A stretch of DNA of 7,471 nt from Sulfurimonas sp. (GTDB lineage: Bacteria; Campylobacterota; Campylobacteria; Campylobacterales; Sulfurimonadaceae), in the NCBI GenBank assembly GCA_015663215.1, contig DQSP01000286.1, positions 1-7,471 of the forward strand. Direction: 5' to 3'. The position numbers and the translations under genes are program-made. Within the stretch, counting starts at the first letter, position 1, and every line of letters begins with the position of its first letter. Positions 1 through 7,411 of the stretch are shown one piece after another. Under the pieces are notes generated by a model. The model saw only the letters and a program-made list of their open reading frames with translations. It did not search any database and was not told where the DNA came from.

Positions 1-1
1 C

Positions 2-115
2 GTGAAAAAACTACAGCTACGTTTTCGTGGAAACTTTCCAAGGGACTTTGCTGATAATTTAACTCAAACAGCAGGCTGGGATGAGTACAGACTCATAGCA
101 AACTACAACTTTTAA
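2..115 (+). CDS. C-terminal end of a probable outer-membrane beta-barrel (porin-like) protein, 5' part outside window
   Basis: An open frame enters from the left edge and stops at TAA 113-115, giving 37 residues; the true start is outside the window. The last residues (EYRLIANYNF) alternate aromatic/hydrophobic with polar residues and end in phenylalanine. This is the usual C-terminal beta-signal read by the BAM complex when it inserts barrel proteins into the outer membrane. The fragment is too short to name a family; an OprD-like or other porin is a guess from context. Only 10 bases separate its stop from the DUF485 gene, whose ribosome site overlaps this stop codon, so co-transcription with the acetate genes is likely. 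A porin here could admit small organic acids, but that is inference. Confidence 0.6.
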   Translation: MKKLQLRFRGNFPRDFADNLTQTAGWDEYRLIANYNF

Positions 116-119
116 AGGA
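114..119 (+). promoter_or_regulatory. Ribosome binding site of the DUF485 gene
   Basis: AAAGGA lies 6 bases before the ATG at 126 and overlaps the stop codon of the upstream barrel gene. It supports this start and suggests that ribosomes ending the upstream gene can reinitiate here. Confidence 0.7.
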
Positions 120-125
120 TAAAAG

Positions 126-440
126 ATGACACAAGAACTCGTAAAAAAGATAAAAGCAAATCCTGATTATCAAAAACTGGTAAAAACAAGAACAGCTTTT
201 TCTATAAAACTTACAATAACGATGCTCGTAGTATACTTTAGTTTCATACTTACCATAGCATTTAATCCATCAGCACTTGGAACACCTCTTTCAAGCGACA
301 CTGTGACAAGTATAGGTATTCCTATTGGGATAGCTATCATAGTTTTCGCATTCGTGCTTACAGGTATTTACACTAAGCGTGCAAATGGCGAATTTGATGA
401 TCTATCAAATAAAATTAAACAAGCTATAAAGGAAGACTAA
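126..440 (+). CDS. DUF485 family small membrane protein (YjcH-like), partner of ActP
   Basis: This 104-residue inner-membrane protein has two clear transmembrane helices, about residues 25-47 and 62-82. They are joined by a short loop and flanked by charged ends. An N-terminal NPDYQKLVKTR stretch and the GIYTKRANGEFD segment after helix 2 (about 80-91) are hallmarks of the DUF485 family, whose E. coli member YjcH is encoded just before actP. Length is normal for the family. The start is fixed by an AAAGGA site 6 bases upstream. The stop codon directly abuts the ATG of the symporter, so the two are almost certainly translated together. The family's biochemical role is not established; an accessory or stabilising subunit of the symporter is the usual suggestion. 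DUF4212, the small partner of a related symporter subfamily, was considered but the motifs fit DUF485 better. Confidence 0.9.
   Translation: MTQELVKKIKANPDYQKLVKTRTAFSIKLTITMLVVYFSFILTIAFNPSALGTPLSSDTVTSIGIPIGIAIIVFAFVLTGIYTKRANGEFDDLSNKIKQAIKED
429..433 (+). promoter_or_regulatory. Ribosome binding site of actP inside the DUF485 gene
   Basis: AAGGA sits within the last codons of the DUF485 gene, 7 bases before the ATG at 441. It supports this start, which follows the preceding stop codon with no spacer. Confidence 0.7.
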
Positions 441-2123
441 ATGAGTATATTTAACAGAGTATTTCTTTTTCTTATCTTAGGCTCTATCGCAGTATTTGCG
501 TCAGGGACTATTGACGGTGAGATTGTTAAACAGGCACTTAATATACCTGCAATCGTAATGTTTATTATTTTCGTGGGGGCTACTTTAGGTATAACTTACT
601 GGGCAGCAAAACGCACAAAATCTGCAAAAGATTTCTACACAGCAGGTGGTGGAATCACAGGTTTTCAAAACGGTATGGCTATCGCTGGTGATTATATGTC
701 AGCGGCATCTTTTCTTGGTATATCTGGGCTTGTTTATCTTAAGGGATATGATGGGCTTATCTACTCTATAGGTTTTTTAGTTGGTTGGCCAATCATCCTT
801 TTTATGATAGCAGAGCCCCTTCGTAACTTAGGAAAGTATACGTTTGCAGATGTTGCATCGTACAGACTTCGCCAGACGCCAATACGCTCTTTAGCAGCTG
901 CTGGTTCTATTGCGACTGTTATTTTGTACCTTATCGCTCAAATGGTTGGTGCGGGTAAACTTATTCAGCTTCTTTTTGGACTTGATTATGAGATAGCGGT
1001 TGTTCTTGTTGGAGTGCTAATGATTCTTTATGTAACATTTGGTGGTATGCTTGCTACTACATGGGTACAGATTATCAAGGCATTTTTACTCCTTTCAGGT
1101 GCGACATTTATGGCTATCGCTGTTATGGCTCACTATAACTTTAACTTCGGTTCACTTTTTGCAGCGGCTGCAGATATGAGAAATACAGAGTCACTTGACA
1201 TCATGAGCCCGGGTGGACTCGTCTCTGACCCAATATCGGCCATCTCGCTCGCCATTGCTCTTATGTTTGGTACGGCGGGTCTTCCTCACATCCTTATGCG
1301 TTTCTTTACAGTAAGTGATGCGAAAGAAGCACGAAAGTCAGTTTTCTTTGCAACTGGTTTTATTGGATACTTTTACATCTTAACTTTCATCATCGGTTTT
1401 GGTGCGATTGTTATGGTTTTTCAAAATCCAGAGTACTTAGATCTTGCAAAACAAGCTATTAGTGGTGGTCATCCTATCCTTGGTGGGAAGAATATGGCAG
1501 CTATTCACTTAAGTCATGCAGTTGGTGGAGACTTCTTCCTAGGTTTCATCTCGGCAGTGGCGTTTGCAACAATCCTTGCGGTTGTTTCAGGGCTTACACT
1601 TGCGGGTGCTTCGGCAATAAGTCATGACCTTTATGCTTCAGTTTTCAAAAAAGGTAATGCTGATTCAATGGCTGAAATGAGAGTAAGTAAAATGGCAACA
1701 GTGGGTCTTGGAATCGTTGCTATCTTCATGGGTATCGCATTTGAGCAACAAAATATCGCGTTTGTAGTTGGTTTGGCATTTGCCATTGCTGCATCTGCTA
1801 ACTTCCCTATTTTATTCCTTTCAATGTACTGGAGTAAACTTACGACTCGTGGAGCTGTAATAGGTGGGTCTTTAGGTCTTACTACAGCAGTTGTTCTTGT
1901 TATAATAGGTCCAATTGTATGGGTAGATATTTTAGGAAATGCAGAAGCAATTTTTCCTTATAAATATCCAGCATTATTCTCTGTAACAGTTTCATTCCTT
2001 TCTATATGGTTCATCTCTATTACAGATAAGAGTCATGATGGTGAAGCTGAAAGAGCAGCATTTGAAGCACAATATATCCGTTCTCAAACAGGTATTGGTG
2101 CTGAAGGTGCGAGTGAGCATTAG
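441..2123 (+). CDS. actP: Cation/acetate symporter ActP (sodium:solute symporter family)
   Basis: This 560-residue polytopic inner-membrane protein imports acetate, and in characterised homologues also glycolate, with a cation. It follows remembered E. coli ActP (549 residues) almost end to end. Shared blocks include [13 protein letters not shown] (66-78), [17 protein letters not shown] (80-96), [20 protein letters not shown] (102-121), [15 protein letters not shown] (280-294), [16 protein letters not shown] (390-405) and the C-terminal IRSQTG (546-551). Residues 1-21 are hydrophobic and signal-like, as in E. coli ActP, where the N-terminus is thought to be removed or to act as an extra helix. 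The gene starts immediately after the DUF485 stop and ends 2 bases before the next ATG. No frameshift or missing block is visible. Close paralogues such as the VC_2705-type symporters were considered, but the DUF485 partner, these blocks and the downstream acs favour ActP. Confidence 0.95.
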   Translation: MSIFNRVFLFLILGSIAVFASGTIDGEIVKQALNIPAIVMFIIFVGATLGITYWAAKRTKSAKDFYTAGGGITGFQNGMAIAGDYMSAASFLGISGLVYLKGYDGLIYSIGFLVGWPIILFMIAEPLRNLGKYTFADVASYRLRQTPIRSLAAAGSIATVILYLIAQMVGAGKLIQLLFGLDYEIAVVLVGVLMILYVTFGGMLATTWVQIIKAFLLLSGATFMAIAVMAHYNFNFGSLFAAAADMRNTESLDIMSPGGLVSDPISAISLAIALMFGTAGLPHILMRFFTVSDAKEARKSVFFATGFIGYFYILTFIIGFGAIVMVFQNPEYLDLAKQAISGGHPILGGKNMAAIHLSHAVGGDFFLGFISAVAFATILAVVSGLTLAGASAISHDLYASVFKKGNADSMAEMRVSKMATVGLGIVAIFMGIAFEQQNIAFVVGLAFAIAASANFPILFLSMYWSKLTTRGAVIGGSLGLTTAVVLVIIGPIVWVDILGNAEAIFPYKYPALFSVTVSFLSIWFISITDKSHDGEAERAAFEAQYIRSQTGIGAEGASEH

Positions 2124-2125
2124 TC

Positions 2126-3940
2126 ATGAGTATACTCGATCAAAGAAAATTAATTGAGTCTATCCATCCCTTTGAGTTGTTGAGTTCATCTGAACTCGAT
2201 AACTTAATGTCTAAAATAGACATAGCCTACTATGCAAAAGATACACTCTTAATCTCTCCAACTCTTGCTTCTATCTCTTTTTATATCATAATAAAAGGCT
2301 CAGTCAACGAACTCGTAGATGATGAACTTCACAATGTTTACTCTAGTGGCGATAGTTTTGATGGTGATGCACTTATCTATAGTAAAACAGACTCTAAGTT
2401 TGTAGTTGCTGAGGAACTAATATGTTATGAGATAAAAAAAGATGATTTTTTAGAGTTAATGCACAATAAAAAGATTCAGAGTTATTTTTTACAAGACTTT
2501 ATTACAAGACATCAGCAACTCAAAGAGCATGAGCTCTCAAGTGAACTCACCCCTTTCTTAATATCAAAAGTGAGTGATATGTTCTTACATAATGCCTGTG
2601 TTGTTTCTTGTAAAGAGAGTATTATTGAAGCACTCAAAAAACAAAAAGAGTTACAGTCGGATATGATTATAGTAAAGGGTGAGGGAAGTTATGGAGTTGT
2701 AACAGATCGTAACCTTCGGGATATGTTGCTTTGTGGCTCTTTTGATGTTGACAAAGAGATAGGCTCTATCATGTCAGAGGGCATAGTGAGTATAGATATA
2801 AATGACTTTTTATTTAATGCACTTTTAGTTATGACACACAAAAGTATTAAACATTTAGTTGTTATGGATAATGAAAAAATAGTAGGCGTGCTTGAGCAAC
2901 TTGATCTTTTGAGTTACTTTGCAAACCACTCACATTTGGTGGCAGTTCAGATAGATAAAGCAGAGTCTATCCAAGATCTAAAATACCTACAAGATGACTT
3001 AAAAAACCTTATAGTGACTCTACAAACCAAGGGTGTAAAAGTTCGTTATATTACAAAAATGGTATCTACACTCAATCTCAAAATATATGAAAAAGTATTT
3101 AGTCTATGTGTCCCTTTAGAACTACAAAAATCATGTACTTTAATAGTTATGGGAAGTGAAGGAAGAGAAGAACAAACAATAAAAACAGACCAAGATAATG
3201 CCCTTATAATATCAAATGATGTAGACATAGAACTCTTTAGCGAGCCTATGAAAAAACTCAATACAGCTCTTCTAAATTTAGGATTTCCAAAGTGTATAGG
3301 AGATGTAATGGTTAGTAATGATGAGTGGAGAAAAAATGTCACATCGTATAAAAGTATGATAGACAGTTGGACTCACTCCCTAGATACAAAAAGTTCGCAA
3401 AATTTGAGTATATTTTTAGATGCAAAGTATGTGGCTGGAAATGAAGAGTATCTCAAAGAACTCCAGTCATATCTTTATGATAGTTTTAGTGCTAGAGATG
3501 ATGTCTTAGCACATATTGCCAAGGCTATTTTGTTCTTCAAAACGCCACTTTTTCTCTTTAGTGGGTTTGTTGTGAACAAAAATGATAACAATATGCTTGA
3601 TTTGAAAAAAGGCGGAGTTTTTGCTCTTGTTCATGGCGTGAGAACATTAGCACTCCAATATGAGATCAGAGAAACAAATACTATAGAACGTATTAAAGAG
3701 CTTAACAACAGAGGGGTTATCGATAAAACATTTGCTACTGAACTCATCGAGAGTTTTGATACTTTAAATAGTGTCCGACTTCAAGCGATGTTAAGTGCAA
3801 AAGATATAGATAAAAGTAGTTTAATAGACCCCAAAAAGCTAAGCAAAGTTCAAAGGGATCTCTTAAAAGATAGTTTCAAAATAGTAAATAAGTTTAAAAA
3901 ATTTATTAGTTTTCATTTTCATTTAAATATGGTCACTTAA
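2126..3940 (+). CDS. DUF294 nucleotidyltransferase with cyclic-nucleotide-binding-like and CBS domains
   Basis: This 604-residue soluble protein has four parts. Residues about 1-130 resemble a cyclic-nucleotide-binding beta-barrel, but the phosphate-binding cassette is degenerate (GDSFDGDAL at 75-83, no PR[ST]A). Residues about 155-265 form a CBS pair, a module that in other proteins binds AMP, ATP or related adenosyl ligands. Residues about 280-440 are a GlnD-like DUF294 nucleotidyltransferase with GSEGREEQTIKTDQDNAL (343-360); the metal-binding acidic pair is D355/D357, and D432 is a candidate third acid. Residues about 445-600 match the DUF294 C-terminal domain (LDLKKGG 491-497, HGVRTLALQYEI 503-514). 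The likely chemistry is transfer of a nucleotidyl group to a protein, but no target is known. The ATG lies 2 bases after the actP stop with only a weak GAGTGAG site, so coupled translation is likely. Its codons look more AT-rich and richer in ATA than those of actP or acs, fitting low expression. Confidence 0.88.
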   Translation: MSILDQRKLIESIHPFELLSSSELDNLMSKIDIAYYAKDTLLISPTLASISFYIIIKGSVNELVDDELHNVYSSGDSFDGDALIYSKTDSKFVVAEELICYEIKKDDFLELMHNKKIQSYFLQDFITRHQQLKEHELSSELTPFLISKVSDMFLHNACVVSCKESIIEALKKQKELQSDMIIVKGEGSYGVVTDRNLRDMLLCGSFDVDKEIGSIMSEGIVSIDINDFLFNALLVMTHKSIKHLVVMDNEKIVGVLEQLDLLSYFANHSHLVAVQIDKAESIQDLKYLQDDLKNLIVTLQTKGVKVRYITKMVSTLNLKIYEKVFSLCVPLELQKSCTLIVMGSEGREEQTIKTDQDNALIISNDVDIELFSEPMKKLNTALLNLGFPKCIGDVMVSNDEWRKNVTSYKSMIDSWTHSLDTKSSQNLSIFLDAKYVAGNEEYLKELQSYLYDSFSARDDVLAHIAKAILFFKTPLFLFSGFVVNKNDNNMLDLKKGGVFALVHGVRTLALQYEIRETNTIERIKELNNRGVIDKTFATELIESFDTLNSVRLQAMLSAKDIDKSSLIDPKKLSKVQRDLLKDSFKIVNKFKKFISFHFHLNMVT

Positions 3941-3941
3941 T

Positions 3942-4556
3942 ATGTTCGCATTTATCAAAAATTGGCAAAAGAGTGCTAACATATCTAAACTCAAGGATAA
4001 AGATTATTCTTTTCTTTTTGATGAAGACAAGAGTGGTGAGTATGTCGTTTTTGATACTGAAACAACAGGTTTAAATCCTAAAGTTGATGATATTATTTCT
4101 ATTGGAGCTGTAAAGATAAAAGACAATAAAATAATCACATCTGATACTTTTGAAGTCTTTGTAAAAAGTAACTCTGAGATTAATCCAAAAAGTATAGAAA
4201 TACATCAGATACGTAACTGTGATTTAGAGTTAGCATTAGATATAGATGATGCAATAAAGCAGTTCTTGAATTTTATAGGTTCAAAACCTATTATTGGGTA
4301 TTACTTAGAGTTTGATATCGCTATGATAAACAAGTATGTAAAACCCCTTTTAGGTGTGAAACTTCCAAACAGAGCTATAGAAGTTTCAGAAATTTATTTT
4401 GATAAAACAATCGCTTTAATTCCTCAAGGAAATATTGACCTGCGATTTGATACTATCTTGTCAAAATGCGGTGTTCCTGATATGGGAGCACATAATGCAG
4501 TGAATGATGCCATCATGACTGCGATGATTTACTTAAAATTAACACAAACAAAATAA
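3942..4556 (+). CDS. DnaQ-like DEDDh 3'-5' exonuclease
   Basis: This 204-residue protein has all the catalytic residues of the DEDDh exonuclease family. D38 and E40 lie in FDTETTGL (37-44), D125 in [10 protein letters not shown] (120-129), and H184 and D189 in GAHNAVNDA (182-190). A DLRFD segment (166-170) precedes the third motif. About 32 residues, including [11 protein letters not shown] (17-27), come before the nuclease fold. From memory, similar N-termini occur in the small exonucleases encoded beside DUF294 proteins in Proteobacteria, so this is probably not the replicative Pol III epsilon subunit. It has no polymerase or other extra domain. It likely removes nucleotides from 3' ends of DNA or RNA, or cleaves small nucleotide substrates; the sequence does not decide which. 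Its ATG comes 1 base after the DUF294 stop with no recognisable ribosome site. It lies between actP and acs in the operon. Confidence 0.9.
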   Translation: MFAFIKNWQKSANISKLKDKDYSFLFDEDKSGEYVVFDTETTGLNPKVDDIISIGAVKIKDNKIITSDTFEVFVKSNSEINPKSIEIHQIRNCDLELALDIDDAIKQFLNFIGSKPIIGYYLEFDIAMINKYVKPLLGVKLPNRAIEVSEIYFDKTIALIPQGNIDLRFDTILSKCGVPDMGAHNAVNDAIMTAMIYLKLTQTK

Positions 4557-4560
4557 AGGA
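4556..4560 (+). promoter_or_regulatory. Ribosome binding site of acs
   Basis: AAGGA begins on the last base of the exonuclease stop codon and lies 9 bases before the ATG at 4570. It supports that start. Confidence 0.7.
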
Positions 4561-4569
4561 ATAATTACA

Positions 4570-6531
4570 ATGTCACAAAAACAAATCTTTCAACCAAACC
4601 CAGAGTTTGCAGCAAATGCGAATGTAAAAAATATGGATGAGTATAATGCTTTAATGAAAAAAGCTACCGATGACTATGAAGGTTTTTGGGGCGATGCTGC
4701 TAAAGAAAAACTAGACTGGATTGAACCATTTACAAATGTTTTAGATGAGTCAAACGCACCTTTTGTAAAGTGGTTTGATGGTGGTAAGCTTAATGTTTCT
4801 GTGCAATGTATAGACCGACATCTTGACACTCGTAAAAACAAAGCGGCTATCATCTTTGAGGGTGACCGTGGCGATGTTCAAACTATCACATACTTAGACC
4901 TTTACAAAAATGTAAATCGTTTTGCTAATCTTTTAAAAGAGGACTTTGGAGTTAAAAAAGGCGATAGAGTTGTTATCTATATGCCTATGATTCCAGAAGC
5001 TGCTTATGCGATGCTCGCTTGTGCTAGAATAGGGGCTATTCACTCCATCGTATTTGGTGGATTTTCAAGTGAAGCTCTTAAAGATAGAATTATTGATGCA
5101 GAGGCAAAGGTAGTTATAACTGCTGATGGTGCGTTTCGTAAAACTAAACCTTATATGCTCAAACCTGTTGTAGATGAAGCACTTGAAGGTGAAACTCCAG
5201 TTCAAAAAGTTCTAGTTGTCGAGAGAAATAACGAAGATGTAACTTGGAAAGCAGGACGTGACTACTCTTATAATGAACTCATTAAAAGTAAGTCTGCTGT
5301 TTGTGAACCAGAAGTTATGGACTCAGAAGATCCTCTTTTTTTACTTTACACTTCAGGAAGCACAGGAAAACCAAAAGGTGTACAACATAACTCTGCAGGG
5401 TATATTCTCTGGGCTCAGATGACTATGGAATGGGTTTTTGATGTAAAAGAGAACGATACTTTTTGGTGTACTGCTGATGTTGGTTGGATTACAGGACATA
5501 CTTACATAGTGTATGGACCGCTTGCAATGGGAGCAACGACACTTATGTTTGAGGGTGTTATCACTTACCCTGATGCTGGACGACCGTGGGTAATGGTAGA
5601 AAAACATAGAATCAACCAGTTCTACACTGCTCCAACAGCTATACGTGTTTTACATAAGATGGGTGAAGATGAGCCTAAAAAGTATGACTTATCATCTTTA
5701 AAAGTACTCGGAACAGTTGGTGAGCCAATAGACCCACCTGCTTGGAAATGGTACTATGAAGAGGTCGGTGCATCAAAATGTGCCATAGTTGATACTTACT
5801 GGCAAACAGAAACGGGTGGGCATATAGTTTCACCACTTCCAGGGGCAACTCCTATAAAACCAGGATGTGCAACACTACCACTTCCAGGAATCATGGCAGA
5901 AATACTAGACCCGATAACGGGAATAAAAATAGAAGTTGGTGAAACAGGTTATATGTGTATTACCAAACCTTGGCCAGCACAGATTCGTGGCGTTTGGGGT
6001 GATGAAGATCGTTATAAGACATCATACTTCGGTGATGTAGTTAAAGATGGCAAGGCTGTTTACTTTACAGGTGATGGTGCAAGATATGATGAAGATGGTT
6101 ACATTACTATAACTGGTCGTACTGATGATGTTATAAATGTAAGTGGGCATAGAATGGGAACTGCTGAAGTTGAAGCGGCACTCAAAAAAGAACCTGAAGT
6201 TGCTGAAGTGGCTGTTGTTGGAAAACCTCATGAGCTAAAAGGTGAGGGAATCTTTGCTTATGTAGTTCTCAAACACTCACTCGATGAGAGTCGTTTTGAA
6301 GATGACCTTGCGATAATGAAAGCCCTCAATGCCATCATCAAAAAAGAGATAGGTGCTATCGCTGTTTGTGATGACATAGTTTTTGCTCCAGGACTTCCAA
6401 AAACTCGTTCAGGAAAGATAATGCGTAGAATACTAAGAACTATTGCAAAAGGTGAGAAAATAACACAAGATATCTCAACTCTTGAAGACCCTTCTATCGT
6501 GGCTACACTTGAAAAAATGGTAAACGGATAG
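4570..6531 (+). CDS. acs: Acetyl-CoA synthetase (AMP-forming acetate--CoA ligase)
   Basis: This 653-residue cytoplasmic enzyme joins acetate and CoA at the cost of ATP, releasing AMP and pyrophosphate, through an acetyl-adenylate. Length matches the bacterial Acs family (about 650). Visible motifs are the ATP loop [10 protein letters not shown] (261-270), [12 protein letters not shown] (299-310), [10 protein letters not shown] (408-417) with W411 closing the acetate pocket, [10 protein letters not shown] (501-510), [15 protein letters not shown] (514-528), and [11 protein letters not shown] (610-620). D502, R517 and R528 correspond to known nucleotide and CoA contacts. K616 is the catalytic lysine that protein acetyltransferases inactivate in Salmonella (K609 there). 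The small-pocket tryptophan favours acetate over propionate or larger acids. The gene starts 13 bases after the exonuclease stop with AAGGA 9 bases upstream, so it is the last gene of the acetate operon. No defect is visible. Confidence 0.97.
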   Translation: MSQKQIFQPNPEFAANANVKNMDEYNALMKKATDDYEGFWGDAAKEKLDWIEPFTNVLDESNAPFVKWFDGGKLNVSVQCIDRHLDTRKNKAAIIFEGDRGDVQTITYLDLYKNVNRFANLLKEDFGVKKGDRVVIYMPMIPEAAYAMLACARIGAIHSIVFGGFSSEALKDRIIDAEAKVVITADGAFRKTKPYMLKPVVDEALEGETPVQKVLVVERNNEDVTWKAGRDYSYNELIKSKSAVCEPEVMDSEDPLFLLYTSGSTGKPKGVQHNSAGYILWAQMTMEWVFDVKENDTFWCTADVGWITGHTYIVYGPLAMGATTLMFEGVITYPDAGRPWVMVEKHRINQFYTAPTAIRVLHKMGEDEPKKYDLSSLKVLGTVGEPIDPPAWKWYYEEVGASKCAIVDTYWQTETGGHIVSPLPGATPIKPGCATLPLPGIMAEILDPITGIKIEVGETGYMCITKPWPAQIRGVWGDEDRYKTSYFGDVVKDGKAVYFTGDGARYDEDGYITITGRTDDVINVSGHRMGTAEVEAALKKEPEVAEVAVVGKPHELKGEGIFAYVVLKHSLDESRFEDDLAIMKALNAIIKKEIGAIAVCDDIVFAPGLPKTRSGKIMRRILRTIAKGEKITQDISTLEDPSIVATLEKMVNG

Positions 6532-6548
6532 TCTTTAAAGAGTAAGAA

Positions 6549-6557
6549 TGTTATAAT
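6549..6557 (+). promoter_or_regulatory. Extended -10 promoter for pyrF
   Basis: TGTTATAAT is a perfect extended -10 element (TGn plus TATAAT at 6552-6557). It lies in the 54-base acs-pyrF gap and has no convincing -35 hexamer at the expected distance. The predicted transcription start is near 6564, giving a leader of about 22 bases before the pyrF ATG. This suggests pyrF is expressed apart from the acetate operon, although read-through from acs remains possible because no terminator is evident. Confidence 0.6.
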
Positions 6558-6574
6558 TTCATAATTAACTTATA

Positions 6575-6579
6575 AAGAG
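6575..6579 (+). promoter_or_regulatory. Ribosome binding site of pyrF
   Basis: AAGAG, within AAAGAGA, lies 6 bases before the ATG at 6586. It is a modest match, but it supports this start, which places the conserved ALDLS strand at the extreme N-terminus as the family requires. Confidence 0.5.
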
Positions 6580-6585
6580 AATATT

Positions 6586-7269
6586 ATGGAATTATGTGTT
6601 GCCTTAGATTTATCTACAAAAGAAGAAAATTTAGACTTAATCCAAAAGATTAAAAAACACGATGTCTGGCTAAAAGTCGGACTTCGTACTTACATACGTG
6701 ATGGTGAGGACTTTCTCAAAGCCATTAAAAAAATTAACCCCGATTTTAAAATATTTTTAGACCTTAAACTTTATGATATTCCAAATACTATGGCTGATTC
6801 TGCTGAATCTATCATGGGGCTTGGTGTAGATATGTTTAATGTCCATGCATCTGCTGGTAAGAGAGCTATGAAGACTGTAATGGAGCGTTTAAGTACTTAT
6901 GAGTCTCGTCCTATCGTTTTAGCAGTAACAGCTCTTACATCATTTAGCGAAGAGGAGTTTGGGGCTGTGTATGAAAAGAGTATAGCCGCTAAGGCAGATC
7001 AATTTGCAAAAGATGCACTTGATGCTGGACTTGATGGAGTTGTTTGTTCTGCTTATGAGTCTGAATCAATTAAAAATATAACAAATAAAGAGTTTATGAC
7101 ACTAACACCAGGAATACGTCCTTTTGGTGAAGATGCAGGGGATCAAAAGAGAGTGGCAGATGTGGCATTTGCAAAAGAGGCATTAGTTGATTTCATCGTG
7201 GTTGGTCGTCCGATTTATCAAGCAGAGAATCCTTCTGAGGTAGTCTCAAGAATTTTAGCACTAATTTAA
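6586..7269 (+). CDS. pyrF: Orotidine-5'-phosphate decarboxylase
   Basis: This 227-residue cytoplasmic TIM-barrel enzyme carries out the last step of UMP synthesis, converting OMP to UMP and CO2. Length is typical for the short bacterial PyrF group. Visible active-site features are D8 in VALDLS, K30 in WLKVG, the charged catalytic set D59, K61 and D64 in LDLKLYDIPNT (58-68), H87 in NVHASAG (85-91), TPGIRP (174-179), and the phosphate-gripping VVGRPI (205-210) with R208. The enzyme works as a homodimer in known cases, with the second aspartate of the DxKxxD set supplied by the partner subunit. It has its own extended -10 promoter and lies downstream of acs, with no functional link to acetate use evident. 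A tRNA gene follows. No other pyr gene is in the window. Confidence 0.97.
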   Translation: MELCVALDLSTKEENLDLIQKIKKHDVWLKVGLRTYIRDGEDFLKAIKKINPDFKIFLDLKLYDIPNTMADSAESIMGLGVDMFNVHASAGKRAMKTVMERLSTYESRPIVLAVTALTSFSEEEFGAVYEKSIAAKADQFAKDALDAGLDGVVCSAYESESIKNITNKEFMTLTPGIRPFGEDAGDQKRVADVAFAKEALVDFIVVGRPIYQAENPSEVVSRILALI

Positions 7270-7292
7270 GCTTATTATTATCAAGTATTTAC

Positions 7293-7298
7293 TATAAT
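7293..7298 (+). promoter_or_regulatory. Probable -10 element for the tRNA-Ser gene
   Basis: A perfect TATAAT lies 14 bases before the mature tRNA 5' end. The expected start is near 7304-7307, giving a very short leader typical of tRNA genes. There is no good -35 hexamer and no TGn extension. The T-rich stretch upstream (7272-7290) fits the AT-periodic promoters described for Campylobacterota. Confidence 0.5.
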
Positions 7299-7302
7299 CA
7301 CC

Positions 7303-7411
7303 GTCTTCAAACGGAGAAGTGGGAGAGTGGTTGAATCCGCGCCCCTGCTAAGGGTGTGTAGGAGCAATCCTACCGAGGGTTCGAATCCCTCCTTCTCCAC
7401 CACTTGAAGAC
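7303..7411 (+). repeat. 8-bp inverted repeat bracketing the tRNA-Ser gene
   Basis: GTCTTCAA (7303-7310) is perfectly complementary to TTGAAGAC (7404-7411). The arms begin 2 bases outside the mature 5' end and 1 base after the encoded CCA. In a long precursor they could pair and stack an extra helix on the acceptor stem. TTTT follows the right arm (7412-7415), so the closed structure might also help end transcription. Initiation near 7305 would leave only part of the left arm in the RNA. Confidence 0.5.
7313..7402 (+). tRNA. tRNA-Ser (anticodon GCU, reads AGC/AGU)
   Basis: The sequence folds fully as a class II tRNA. The acceptor stem is 7313-7319 with 7392-7398 (7 of 7 pairs). A short D stem pairs 7322-7324 with 7336-7338. 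The anticodon stem is 7340-7344 with 7352-7356 (one G-U pair) around a 7-base loop, with anticodon GCT at 7347-7349. A 6-bp long variable arm pairs 7358-7363 with 7368-7373 and is closed by GCAA. The T stem is 7375-7379 with 7387-7391 around TTCGAAT. The large variable arm and GCT anticodon identify serine. Base 7399 (A) is in the discriminator position and CCA is encoded at 7400-7402. An A here differs from the G of E. coli serine tRNAs. Confidence 0.97.

Noticed and set aside
126..2123. DUF4212 plus VC_2705-type symporter pair
   Set aside because: The small protein has DUF485 features (NPDYQ, GIYTKRANGEFD) and the large one follows E. coli ActP to its C-terminus, so ActP/YjcH is the better call.
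3046..3342. Antisense open frame of 98 codons inside the DUF294 gene
   Set aside because: It lies opposite the conserved nucleotidyltransferase core and has no recognisable domain; it is a by-product of the sense codons.
3942..4556. Replicative DNA polymerase III epsilon subunit (dnaQ)
   Set aside because: The catalytic fold is shared, but the N-terminal extension and the operon position match the DUF294-associated exonuclease group; no Pol III alpha-binding tail is evident.
5353..5607. Antisense open frame of 84 codons inside acs
   Set aside because: It overlaps strongly conserved Acs motifs on the other strand, and its cysteine/histidine/serine-rich composition is typical of antisense shadows.
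6022..6231. Antisense open frame of 69 codons inside acs
   Set aside because: Same situation: it runs opposite the TGDGAR-to-GHRMG region and has no domain or plausible start signals.
6533..6540. CTTTAAAG palindrome as an intrinsic terminator after acs
   Set aside because: The 8-base AT-rich palindrome has no loop, no GC stem and no following T-run.
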